From: Salinisphaera sp049568105
GTDB lineage: Bacteria; Pseudomonadota; Gammaproteobacteria; Nevskiales; Salinisphaeraceae
Reading direction: 5' to 3'
Assembly: GCF_049568105.1 (NCBI RefSeq)
Contig: NZ_CP145335.1
Coordinates: forward strand, 1,612,001-1,676,000
Length of the DNA stretch: 64,000 nt
Position numbers and translations under genes: made by a program
Notes under the pieces: generated by a model
Databases searched by the model: none
Seen by the model: the letters and a program-made list of their open reading frames with translations, nothing else
What the model was told of the DNA's origin: nothing
Part shown: positions 34,290 to 42,882 of the stretch, in pieces
Layout: the number at the start of each line of letters is the position of its first letter
Position numbering within the stretch: the stretch's first letter is position 1

Positions 34290-35951
34290 CTACCATTCAT
34301 CCTTGGGTACGAATTTGGGCTCAGGTGTGTCGCCCATATAATGAGGCGTCATGATCTGGACGCTGTGTTCGTTGAAAACGTCCTGGATATTGCGGTGTAA
34401 GGCGGTGTAAAGCTGCATCATCTGGCTTGCGTCGTCGCAGTAGACGTTGAGTTCATAGCTCACCGCGAAGTCGCCAAGCGCTTGTTGCAACACGAACGGA
34501 CGGGGCTGTCGCAGCAATCCTTCGGTGCGGTCGGCGGCCGAGAGCAGCATGGCCTCGACCTGGCGCCAGGACACGTCATAACCGATGCCGACGGTGGTAT
34601 GCAGGAGTAGGCCCCGTTCCTTTGCCAGCGAGCTGTAGTTCACCACATCGCTGTTCAGGATCTTGGAATTGGGCAGTATCACTTCCTCATTCTTGAGCGA
34701 GCGAAGATGAGTGACGAGTACGCGGATGTCGGTAACGTCGCCAACGGTTTGCTCGATGCGAATACGATCGCCCACCCGGAACGCACGCCGGTAGGTCATG
34801 GTGTAGCCGGCGATGATGTTGGCAATCACCGAGGTTGAGCCCAAGGAGAACAGCACGCCGATCAGAATGCTGACCCCCTTGAAAGCGTCGGACCCGGAGC
34901 CCGGGATATAAGGATAGGCCAAGATGATGGCGACCAGGATCAGCACGGCACGCACGATCCGATACGTCGGCCAGGCCCATTCGGCTTCGAACCATTTGAG
35001 CTGCAGGCGTTGGTGGGCTACCGCGGCGAAAAACAGCCGCGTAACTCGAATCGCGTACCGTACGATCCAGATCAGCACGAGTAGGAACACCAGGCTGGGT
35101 ATGTAATCCAGAACGGCGGTGCCGATCCTGAGCAGCGGAGTGATGAGATAATCGAGCAGGAGCAGGGACAGCTGTCGGGTCCAGGGGAACAGGCCCAGAA
35201 CGATATTGACCAGAACATACGCAGCGAGCACCGCCAGTAGCGTCCGGAACAACTTGAGAGTAGTCCTCAGAAGCTGCCAGAGCTGTTCGGCCTGCAGGAT
35301 CAGACTGCCGATCGTGCGATTTTCCAGTGCGACCAGCCGCTGCTTGAAGTGTCGCTCTAGCAGGGCTTCCAGCCAGCGAAAACCACGTACGCTGACGAAC
35401 AGCACGCCCGCTAACAATGCCAGGATAAGTACCGCACGGCCCAGGTTGGCCAGTAATACACGCGGCGTGCGGTCGCGGCGATAATCGCGAATCACCTCGG
35501 CAATCCGTTGTCGGTACGTCTCGGCGAGCACCCGCCGTTCGATGCCTGGCCCCTGTAGGGCAACGTCGGCATCGACGATCGTGAACAAACGATGCCCGCG
35601 GGCGTCGATTTCGCTGCCCCAGCTGGTGTCGCGAATCGTTAGCGCATCAGGTGAAAACGAGTTGTCCTTGGCCAGAATGACGATCTGCTCGGCGATCTGA
35701 CGTGCGCGCTTGCCTGCTGGAAACGCCGATATACCGCGGACCGGGAACACAACCTCGCCGTTGACCACCACATCGGCGCTTTGTATGCCGGGCGATTCGG
35801 AAGACGGGATCTGCGCATGGGCGCTGAGCGATAGCCATAGCGCCATAAACAGCCAAGTCGCTGCCCAGATTGCGATCAGCCCGCGTATGGGGCGGCCCGT
35901 GTATCCCACCGGAGCGCAACGATCGTCCCGAGAGCGAAACGGCCCATTCAC
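34290..35951 (-). CDS. MscS-family mechanosensitive channel
   Basis: A 553-residue inner-membrane channel. An N-terminal signal (cleavage near SAHA-QIP) is followed by a ~110-residue periplasmic domain, several transmembrane helices (from about 168) and the MscS pore/beta domain: GVSILIGVLFSLGSTSVIAN, FRVGDRIRIEQTVGDVTDI, EEVILPNSKILNSDVVNYSS. It should open under hypo-osmotic shock to release solutes. In this window it shares the osmotic theme with the BCCT transporter just upstream. The exported amidohydrolase gene follows after 166 bp. Confidence 0.9.
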   Translation of the reverse strand: MNGPFRSRDDRCAPVGYTGRPIRGLIAIWAATWLFMALWLSLSAHAQIPSSESPGIQSADVVVNGEVVFPVRGISAFPAGKRARQIAEQIVILAKDNSFSPDALTIRDTSWGSEIDARGHRLFTIVDADVALQGPGIERRVLAETYRQRIAEVIRDYRRDRTPRVLLANLGRAVLILALLAGVLFVSVRGFRWLEALLERHFKQRLVALENRTIGSLILQAEQLWQLLRTTLKLFRTLLAVLAAYVLVNIVLGLFPWTRQLSLLLLDYLITPLLRIGTAVLDYIPSLVFLLVLIWIVRYAIRVTRLFFAAVAHQRLQLKWFEAEWAWPTYRIVRAVLILVAIILAYPYIPGSGSDAFKGVSILIGVLFSLGSTSVIANIIAGYTMTYRRAFRVGDRIRIEQTVGDVTDIRVLVTHLRSLKNEEVILPNSKILNSDVVNYSSLAKERGLLLHTTVGIGYDVSWRQVEAMLLSAADRTEGLLRQPRPFVLQQALGDFAVSYELNVYCDDASQMMQLYTALHRNIQDVFNEHSVQIMTPHYMGDTPEPKFVPKDEW

Positions 35952-36633
35952 CTTGCCCCTGAGCGCCAGAAAGACACTCCGTTTTCTTTAAACCTTTTGC
36001 GCCGCCGATTTTTTGATGGGCGTCAATATCACTGGCCTGTGGTTCGATCGCTGAGATTGAGGGCCAAAATACGATGCCGACACTGCGATGAGGTAGAGCA
36101 CAGCTGCGCTTATCCGCTTGCTGCGAGGCCGTAATGTGATAGATCAGCGTCGGCGATCGGGCCCTGGGCGCGGCCTTGAGGCGCGGGTCAGCGGTGAGTG
36201 GTCTGGCCTGCGAACGATGGTTGATAGATCGCATATGAATAAGCCGCCCGAGTCGTGTCATTGCCCGTGGTCGACCATATGGCGCCGCAACCGCGGCGGT
36301 GGGCTCGATCGACGTGCGGTCGTGGCCGTCGGTATGGTCGACCCAATCGAGCTGTGTTGCTATCGAGCTGGCGAGTGTGATCTCGGTTTCGGCATTCCAG
36401 CGGGGGATCCAAGCCAGCCCAGCCGCTGTTAGACACGGCACCATATCCGATCAACGCACCATACGGTTCCTCCAACACGCTCATGAATCATCGGATTATC
36501 GAGTGGCCGAGGGCTAGGATCTGCAACAGTCTTGTGTCGGTGGCTAGGTAGTGAAGGGGCAGGCAGGAGCCCGGTGATCGAGTCCCGCAATGTCTTATCG
36601 TAGGTGTTGCGAGCTAGCGCCATATAGCGCAAT
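35952..36633. other. Long intergenic region, possible gene decay
   Basis: About 680 bp without an acceptable gene. Open frames on both strands around 36118-36484 reflect high GC; one minus-strand frame (GALIGYGAVSNSGWAGLDPP) looks faintly protein-like but has no recognisable family. Confidence 0.35.
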
Positions 36634-36667
36634 AAAAAAAGGGCAGGCGCATGACACGCCTGCCCTT
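36634..36667 (-). terminator. Rho-independent terminator of the BCCT gene
   Basis: On the minus strand AAGGGCAGGCG / CGCCTGCCCTT forms an 11-bp stem followed by a run of T residues (plus-strand A7 at 36634-36640). It lies 29 bp after the BCCT stop codon. The clearest terminator in the window. Confidence 0.9.
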
Positions 36668-36695
36668 ATGCGGCAGCTTGCTAGCCGTAGCGGTT

Positions 36696-38312
36696 CTAGG
36701 TCGCTTTCGCTTCCTGCTTATCGAGTAGCTTGAGCAGCTTGTACTCGTGGTTGATTCCCTTGAGCAGGGAGTAGCACATGAGCAGCAGCACGATCGTAAA
36801 CGGCAGACCAGTGGTGACTGACGCCGCCTGCAGGGCCGAGAGCGCATCGTCGCCGCCGACCAAGAGTAGGGCAGCAGCGATGAAGCCTTCGGCAGCACAC
36901 CAGAATACGCGTTGCGATACCGGGGCTTCGGTCTTGCCGCCGGCGGTGATCGTATCGATCACCAGCGAGCCGGAGTCTGAAGAGGTGATGAAAAACACCA
37001 GAACCAGCACGATCGCCAGGAACGAGGTCACACTGGTCCACGGCATGTTGTCCAGCATGCGAAATAGCGTGAGCGACGAGTCCTGAATACCACCCGCCAG
37101 CGAGCCAACGCCATTGAGCGCCTGATCGAGGCCGGCGCCGCCAAAGGCTGTCATCCAAATGCCGGTCACGACGGTCGGCACGATGAGTACCGCGATGAGA
37201 AATTCCCGCACTGTGCGGCCACGGGAAACACGGGCGATGAACATGCCGACAAACGGCGACCAGGAGATCCACCAGGCCCAATAGAAAATAGTCCAGGAAT
37301 GGTAGAAGGTCTGATCGTCACGGCCGACCGGGTTGCTCAGCGGAAGTATATATTCGGCATAGCCGCCAAACGTCGTGAGCAGGTTGCCGGCAAATGCCAT
37401 GGCCGAACCGGCGATGATCACGAACAGCAGCAATAGACCCGCCAGACCCATGTTGATGTTACTAATCAGCTTAACGCCGCCATCGATACCGCGCAGCACG
37501 GAGATGAGGGCAACCACGGTCACCCCGGCGATGATGCCCATCTCCAGCGGTAGGTTCGCTGGCACACCGAACAGGAATTCGATACCGCCGGCAGCCTGCT
37601 GGGCCCCGAAGCCCAGCGATGTCGCCAGCCCGAAGATGGTGGCCAGGACAGCCAGCGTATCGATGATATCGCCCAGAGTGCCCCAGACACGCTCGCCGAA
37701 CATCGGATAGAACGTCGAACGAATCGACAGCGGCATTTCCTTGTTATAAGCGAAAAAGGCCAGGGAGAGCGCGACCACGCCGTAGATGGCCCAGGGATGC
37801 AGCGCCCAGTGGTACATCACGGCACCCAAGGCTGCGGTCTTGGACTGCTGGTCGCCACCGGATACGCCCAGCGGCGTACCGGACCATTCGGTAAAGTAGC
37901 CGACCGGCTCGGCTACACTCCAAAACATCAAACCGATGCCCATGCCTGCTGCGAACAACATGGCGAACCAGGAGGGGAGCGAGAATTCAGGCTCGGCATC
38001 CTGGCCGCCCAAACGAACGCGGCCGTGGGGCAGGCAGATCAAGATCAGGCAGAACACCACGAACACGTTGCCGGCTACGAGAAACAGCCAATCGAAGCTG
38101 TTGATCACCCAGTCGCGTGCGCCAGCCAATCCCGTTTTGGCGACTTCGGGAAAGATCATCGAGCCGACTACGAACAATCCGATGAGTACGGCACTCCAGA
38201 TGAACACAGGGTTGTGTAAATCCAGTCCGAACGGATGGATATTGTCTTCACCGATTTCGTAATCGAAATCGTAGCGTTCCTCGAGTTCCTCGACCCGCTC
38301 GCTTGTATCCAT
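36696..38312 (-). CDS. BCCT-family betaine/choline/carnitine transporter
   Basis: A 538-residue secondary transporter with about 12 transmembrane helices. The glycine-rich unwound TM3 motif GMGIGLMFW (123-131) and the aromatic substrate-box region (FYHSWTIFYWAWWISWSPFV) are present. The GMGIG form is typical of Na+-coupled betaine uptake. It accumulates compatible solutes for osmoprotection in the inner membrane. The acidic N-terminal tail is short; the C-terminal tail is only about 20 residues. Monocistronic, with its own terminator at 36634-36667. Confidence 0.93.
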   Translation of the reverse strand: MDTSERVEELEERYDFDYEIGEDNIHPFGLDLHNPVFIWSAVLIGLFVVGSMIFPEVAKTGLAGARDWVINSFDWLFLVAGNVFVVFCLILICLPHGRVRLGGQDAEPEFSLPSWFAMLFAAGMGIGLMFWSVAEPVGYFTEWSGTPLGVSGGDQQSKTAALGAVMYHWALHPWAIYGVVALSLAFFAYNKEMPLSIRSTFYPMFGERVWGTLGDIIDTLAVLATIFGLATSLGFGAQQAAGGIEFLFGVPANLPLEMGIIAGVTVVALISVLRGIDGGVKLISNINMGLAGLLLLFVIIAGSAMAFAGNLLTTFGGYAEYILPLSNPVGRDDQTFYHSWTIFYWAWWISWSPFVGMFIARVSRGRTVREFLIAVLIVPTVVTGIWMTAFGGAGLDQALNGVGSLAGGIQDSSLTLFRMLDNMPWTSVTSFLAIVLVLVFFITSSDSGSLVIDTITAGGKTEAPVSQRVFWCAAEGFIAAALLLVGGDDALSALQAASVTTGLPFTIVLLLMCYSLLKGINHEYKLLKLLDKQEAKAT

Positions 38313-38960
38313 AAATGTCCCCTTGCAAAGATTTCCGCGTTGGCCATGGCCTGAGCGTAAACAGGTGGCGGCATGAGAGCCAGTAATCGCGGCTGTTGGC
38401 CGAAAGAGCTTATTGGGCAGGGGTCACGGTGTCAAAAAAAGCCGGTCGAGACAGGCTCGCCAGTGACTGGAATATGCGATTACGTGGCTAACTTTCGATC
38501 TGTGTGTCAATGCCGACCAGTTCAGTTAAGAAATATTCGTTCGATGGGCGACGAAGCTGTGGCTCAGTGCGATTAAAAAGGTTTTTGACCTTAATTAAGC
38601 GACAGATATTGAAGTCTGTGTCTTGGTTGTTCTCGATATCTTAGGCCGCCTCAATTTACTAGAAGATAAGCCGGCATATGAGTTAAGCGAAGGTGGCAAG
38701 AAATGCCCATGGATATACCTGGGAGAATACATATTTTCAGGGAGTCGGGCATATTGGTCAGTGTCTGTCGTTATTTCTTGAAACGATAACCGTAACCGGC
38801 TGTTTCAAAGACAACACAATGCTACTGGGGTTTGTCCCTACGCAAGACTTCTCATATCCGAAAGTTGAATAGTCCCATACCGTGAATACGTTCGCTCTGC
38901 AGTCGTTTTGCTTCTAGGGCACCGCGGCTACGAATTTATTGATGGTTTTCGAGGTCAGTC
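38313..38960. other. Intergenic, AT-richer, no gene recognised
   Basis: About 650 bp between the divergent BCCT and aldo/keto reductase genes, with lower GC than flanking genes (for example AAAAAGGTTTTTGACCTTAA near 38574). It contains both promoters; no ORF above about 70 codons looks real. Confidence 0.4.
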
Positions 38961-40025
38961 ATGGAATATCGTAATCTCGGCAGTTCGGGACTTAAGGTTT
39001 CGAAATATATTTTCGGTTCGCTGACGTTTTCGGGGGCACACGGGTTCGACAAGATCGGCGAAGTCGATGTCAAGAATGCCCAGCGGATGTTCGACAAATG
39101 CTTCGACGCCGGCGTCAACGCGATCGACACCGCCGACCTGTATTCACTCGGCGGCGCCGAGGAGGTCGTAGGCAAGGCACTGGGCGATAAACGCAACGAT
39201 GTCTTGATTGCATCTAAAGTACGCTCGCCGATGGGCGAGGGGCCCAATGAGGGTGGGGCATCGCGCCACCACATTATTGAAGGCTGCGAGGCCAGCCTGC
39301 GCCGGTTGGGAACCGATCATCTCGATCTGTACCAGATTCACAACTGGGACGGGCATACACCGATCGAGGAAACACTAGCTGCGCTCGACCATCTGGTGAC
39401 CAGCGGCAAGGTCCGCTATGTCGGTACGTCCAACTTCGCGGGTTGGCAGATGACCAAGTCGTTGTATACCGCCGACCTGTTGAATCTCACGCGCCCGGTC
39501 AGCCAGCAGATTTATTACACGCTGGAATCCCGCGAAGCGGAATACGAGTTGATTCCGATGGGCATCGATCAGGATATCGGCACCCTGGTCTGGAGCCCGC
39601 TTGGCGAGGGATTGCTCTCCGGCAAGGTCCGGCGTGGACGCGAGATTCCCGAGTCGATGCGCCAGGGCACCGACTGGCCCGAGCCTTATGTCCACGACTG
39701 GCAGCGTGCCTATGACATTATCGATCTGCTGGTTGAAGTCGGCGACGCGCACGGCGTCTCGGCAGCCCAGGTGGCCTTGGCGTGGCTGTCCGAGCGTCCG
39801 GGGGTAACATCGCTGGTGATTGGGGCACGTAATCAGGAGCAGCTCGACGACAACCTCGCCAGTCTCGACCTAGAACTGAGCGACGACGAACGCGAACGCA
39901 TCGAACAGGCCACGCGCCCGGTACCGCTGTATCCGTTCTGGCACCGCGCGATCCAGGCAACCGACCGTATCGATCCCGCGGAGGCCGAGTTGATCCGGGC
40001 CTGCCAGAACACAATGCAGGGCTGA
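38961..40025 (+). CDS. Aldo/keto reductase
   Basis: A 354-residue aldo/keto reductase, probably of the K+-channel beta-subunit/YghZ-like group. The tetrad is D56 and Y61 (AIDTADLYSLGGAEE), K86 (IASKVRSP) and H127 (QIHNWD). The cofactor-binding end is SLVIGARNQEQLDDNL. It should reduce small aldehydes or ketones. It is followed after 98 bp on the same strand by a mannose-6-phosphate isomerase-like gene, which hints at sugar metabolism. Confidence 0.92.
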   Translation: MEYRNLGSSGLKVSKYIFGSLTFSGAHGFDKIGEVDVKNAQRMFDKCFDAGVNAIDTADLYSLGGAEEVVGKALGDKRNDVLIASKVRSPMGEGPNEGGASRHHIIEGCEASLRRLGTDHLDLYQIHNWDGHTPIEETLAALDHLVTSGKVRYVGTSNFAGWQMTKSLYTADLLNLTRPVSQQIYYTLESREAEYELIPMGIDQDIGTLVWSPLGEGLLSGKVRRGREIPESMRQGTDWPEPYVHDWQRAYDIIDLLVEVGDAHGVSAAQVALAWLSERPGVTSLVIGARNQEQLDDNLASLDLELSDDERERIEQATRPVPLYPFWHRAIQATDRIDPAEAELIRACQNTMQG

Positions 40026-40123
40026 TCGCTTATCGATACACGGCCGGCGTGGGCGATCGACGTCGGCTGGTGTCCTCTCGCGCCGCTTTTGGCGCTGCAT
40101 TACACGATAACTGCGAGAGTGGC

Positions 40124-41221
40124 GTGTTCAACTATCCTTTATTGCTGTCGACACCGACCAATTACCAGTTCTTTGGCGGGGAACGACTTCGGACCCAGCT
40201 GGGCAAGACGGTAGATACCTCCGAACCGTTGACCGAGACCTGGGAGGTCAGCGACGTGGCGGGATCTCGGGGCGTGATCCAGAACGGCGCATACGCCGGG
40301 CGAACGCTTTCCGACTTGCTCGATTGGGACCATCAGGCACTACTTGGCGAGCGGTGGTTGAAACCGCCGCATTTCCCGCTGCTGCTTAAATTCATCGATG
40401 GGAGCGGTATGTTCCCGGTGCATGTGCATGCCGATGACGAGCAGGCTCAGGCGGAAGGCGTTTGGCCGCATGGCAAGACCGAGTCCTGGCATATTTTGTG
40501 GGCCGAACCCGGGGCCACGCTGCGCATTGGCGTGCGGGACGGTGTGGATCGGCAAACGCTTTACAACAAGCTGGCCGAACAAGCCTACGATGAGGTCATG
40601 CATCGCTACCCGGTGCGCCCTGGCGATACCTTCTATGTGCCGGCCGGCACGCTGCACAGTTTCGGGCCTGGTGTGCTCTTGGCCGAGATCCAGCAGACCG
40701 CAGATATTCTGGCTCAGGCCATGCCGTGGGATATGGACAGCGGTGAGCGCCGTACCGAAGCGCAATGGCAGGCCGGTATTGAAGATACCGTGAACCAGAC
40801 GCGGCGTGGGTCGCATCCGGGGCCGCAGCACGGTCTGATCCTTGAAAGCCGGGCCGGATTGGAACGTCGGCTGTGTTGTGCCGGGCCGTATTTCGCGCTC
40901 GAGCAATTGCTCATTCAGGACGAATACCGTCGTCGTTTCGACAAGGCGATGATTATCGCCAATCTCCATGAGCCCCTGACTCTGGCGTGGGCCGATGGTG
41001 AGATGACGCTGGAAAGAGCACAGACCGTCGTCTTGCCTGCAATCCTCGGGGATATCACGTTACGCGGCGATGGCCGCTGCCTGATCTATTACGTACCGGA
41101 GCTCCAGCGCGATATCGTCAAGCCGCTGCAGAGTGCAGGCTATACCGAGCGCGATATCGAATCGCTTGGCGATGTTCATGCACGATACGGCCAGGGCTTT
41201 AGCGAACACGTCGTCGATTGA
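40124..41221 (+). CDS. Class I mannose-6-phosphate isomerase-like cupin enzyme
   Basis: A 365-residue zinc cupin of the type I phosphomannose isomerase family. Ligands are visible: H100 and H102 (FPVHVHADDEQAQ), E120 (GKTESWHIL) and H178 (AGTLHSFGPG). The GTG start (FNYPLLLSTPTNYQFFGG) is chosen because homology begins there. Bacillus-type members (ManA/YvyI) are about this size. It likely interconverts aldose and ketose phosphates, or a related sugar. It may be co-transcribed with the aldo/keto reductase upstream. Confidence 0.85.
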   Translation: MFNYPLLLSTPTNYQFFGGERLRTQLGKTVDTSEPLTETWEVSDVAGSRGVIQNGAYAGRTLSDLLDWDHQALLGERWLKPPHFPLLLKFIDGSGMFPVHVHADDEQAQAEGVWPHGKTESWHILWAEPGATLRIGVRDGVDRQTLYNKLAEQAYDEVMHRYPVRPGDTFYVPAGTLHSFGPGVLLAEIQQTADILAQAMPWDMDSGERRTEAQWQAGIEDTVNQTRRGSHPGPQHGLILESRAGLERRLCCAGPYFALEQLLIQDEYRRRFDKAMIIANLHEPLTLAWADGEMTLERAQTVVLPAILGDITLRGDGRCLIYYVPELQRDIVKPLQSAGYTERDIESLGDVHARYGQGFSEHVVD

Positions 41222-41477
41222 AGTAGCCGTAACCGGGCAGGTTCGGCATTACCGGATGGGCTCGCCGCGCGATCTGGCGAGTCAGCTGCAATAACCTGTG
41301 TTTCGCAGCAGCCATACGCCTGTTGTGTCAGGTGGCAGACCCGTTGCTCGTAGCGTGGTCGAGCAAGGCGAGGCAATGCGTTTGGGCCAGGGGCGGCGAT
41401 CGGCTGGGCCGATTCGCATATCGGTGCTATCGCGGCGCGGCCCAAGCTGTCGATATCGGCTGCGATTGCGCAGAGCC
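41222..41477. other. Intergenic, no gene recognised
   Basis: Region between the isomerase-like gene and MITE copy 3. No terminator or ORF that I can support. Confidence 0.35.
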
Positions 41478-41742
41478 TAAGATGTATTGAGGTATATCCG
41501 AGCGTCGCGCTGCCGCCCCAAATCGTGGCTGGCGAGTCGCTGTATCGTGGCGTGCCCCCAATCAAGGCTCGTTACTCGGCCCGACGTAATTTAAAACACA
41601 ACCCTTTGCGCCCAGGGCTGCTGGGCCGCAATCCAGTGTTGCCGTTGATTGACGTCGCGCCCCTACGCCGGACGTGCGGTGCCTAGGCTTGTAGTCCAAC
41701 AGCCCTGGACGCGGACTCGTACGAAACCTCAACACACCCTAG
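41478..41742 (+). repeat. MITE-like dispersed element, copy 3
   Basis: About 265 bp. The left end is eroded (TAAGATGTATTGAGGTATAT); the right end is well preserved (CGAAACCTCAACACACCCTA). It shares GCCGCAATCCAGTGTTGCCG and GTCCAACAGCCCTGGACGCG with the other copies. Its right end overlaps the stop codon of the DUF2256 gene. Confidence 0.72.
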
Positions 41743-41879
41743 CGATTACGCTGGCGCCGACAACGCTCCGAGCAGTAGATCACATGGGCCCAATCACGGG
41801 CCCATTTCTTTCGCCAGGCGAACGGTTTCAGGCAGATCGGACATGTTTTGGTCGGCAGATTGGATTTTCGGTGTGCGAT
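41739..41879 (-). CDS. DUF2256 protein, AUC where the start codon is expected
   Basis: A 46-residue protein with the complete DUF2256 pattern: AHRKSNLPTKTCPICLKPF, AWRKKWARDW and YCSERCRRQR, with four cysteines (CxxC...CxxxC) that probably bind zinc. Members are usually 40-55 residues, often beginning MAHRKSNLP or similar. Here the codon in the Met position is ATC (41879-41877), with GGAG seven bases upstream and an in-frame TGA five codons before, and there is no ATG/GTG/TTG alternative before the domain. The TAG stop is formed by the edge of MITE copy 3. Either AUC initiation, a start-loss mutation or a sequence error. Confidence 0.7.
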   Translation of the reverse strand: MAHRKSNLPTKTCPICLKPFAWRKKWARDWAHVIYCSERCRRQRNR

Positions 41880-42009
41880 GGCTGCGCTCCGTCAATAGGT
41901 CCTGGCCTGTCTTACGGCCATGGCCGGGCTGCGATTCGGGGGCATGCCAGGTTCGGGGCGCGATTCGTAACCCTACATCGCCGCAGCGCCGCGCTCTTTT
42001 CTGGGCCCG

Positions 42010-42771
42010 CTAGTCGCGGCTGTCGGCCAGTAGCTTGGACGAATCGCCGGCCGGGCAGTTCAGATATTCGGAGTGCTTGATCCAGCTCGGCTTCGGGTAA
42101 TAAGCGAAAATATATTGCCCATCCTTGAGGCTGTTGATCAGCGGTTTGGCAACGGCCGGGCGAATCGCCGGGCAACCCCAGCTCCGCCCGAGACGGCCGA
42201 CCCGGTGAATGAACGCAGGCGTGGCGTATTTGGCGCCATGCATGACGATCGCTCGGCGATAGGCGTTGTTGTTGACCCCTGCCTCCAGGCCCTTCAGCCG
42301 AAGCGCATAGCCCTTGTGCCCGTAATAGCTGCCCAGGGTGCGAAACAGTCCCAGACTGGAGGTATGGCTTTCCGGCACGTTGGAGAAAAAACGCGCTTTG
42401 TCGGCGCCGCTGGCGCGCCCGTGGGCCACCCATTCCTTGAACAGCAGGCGGCGTTTGGCCAGATCGAACACCCATAGCCGGCGCTGGGTCGAGGCCCGCG
42501 AATAATCGATTACGGCCAGGCGGTCCGCATCGGGCTGGCCGTGATGCTCGGCACAGCGCATGGCCGAGGCAGCTATCGACAACACATGGGGATCGGCTTC
42601 CGGCGCCAGCTGTTTCAAGGTGGCTCCCAGATCGGACGCATGGGCCGTGCCGGTGAGCAGCAGCCAGCCGGCCAGCCCGTAAGTCAGTGCACTAGCGAGC
42701 GGCCGCCAACCGTCCGAACGGCGGCCAGACAAACCCCGCTCCCACGACGATCTGAGCAGCATCATAGACAT
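42010..42771 (-). CDS. Murein L,D-transpeptidase catalytic family protein
   Basis: A 253-residue exported protein with signal/anchor (about 26-46, cleavage near TAHA-SD). The YkuD_2-type catalytic region contains VMHGAKYATPAFIHRVGRLG followed by RSWGCPAI: H178, H189 and nucleophile C200. It probably cross-links or attaches to peptidoglycan in the periplasm. Divergent from a second, larger L,D-transpeptidase of the YcbB type (42883-44517), so envelope remodelling genes are paired here. Confidence 0.88.
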   Translation of the reverse strand: MSMMLLRSSWERGLSGRRSDGWRPLASALTYGLAGWLLLTGTAHASDLGATLKQLAPEADPHVLSIAASAMRCAEHHGQPDADRLAVIDYSRASTQRRLWVFDLAKRRLLFKEWVAHGRASGADKARFFSNVPESHTSSLGLFRTLGSYYGHKGYALRLKGLEAGVNNNAYRRAIVMHGAKYATPAFIHRVGRLGRSWGCPAIRPAVAKPLINSLKDGQYIFAYYPKPSWIKHSEYLNCPAGDSSKLLADSRD

Positions 42772-42882
42772 TCCAAGTAGCGCTCATGCAGACCGGGGCA
42801 TGATACGGATCAAGTCCGGTCGCCGCTTTAACGCTCATTATCGCGAAACATTCCTTGGCCACAAGTTGATGGGGAGTTCGCG

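Noticed and set aside
35647..36444. 265-codon minus-strand frame overlapping the MscS N-terminus
   Set aside because: It overlaps a well-supported gene in another frame and has no recognisable domain.
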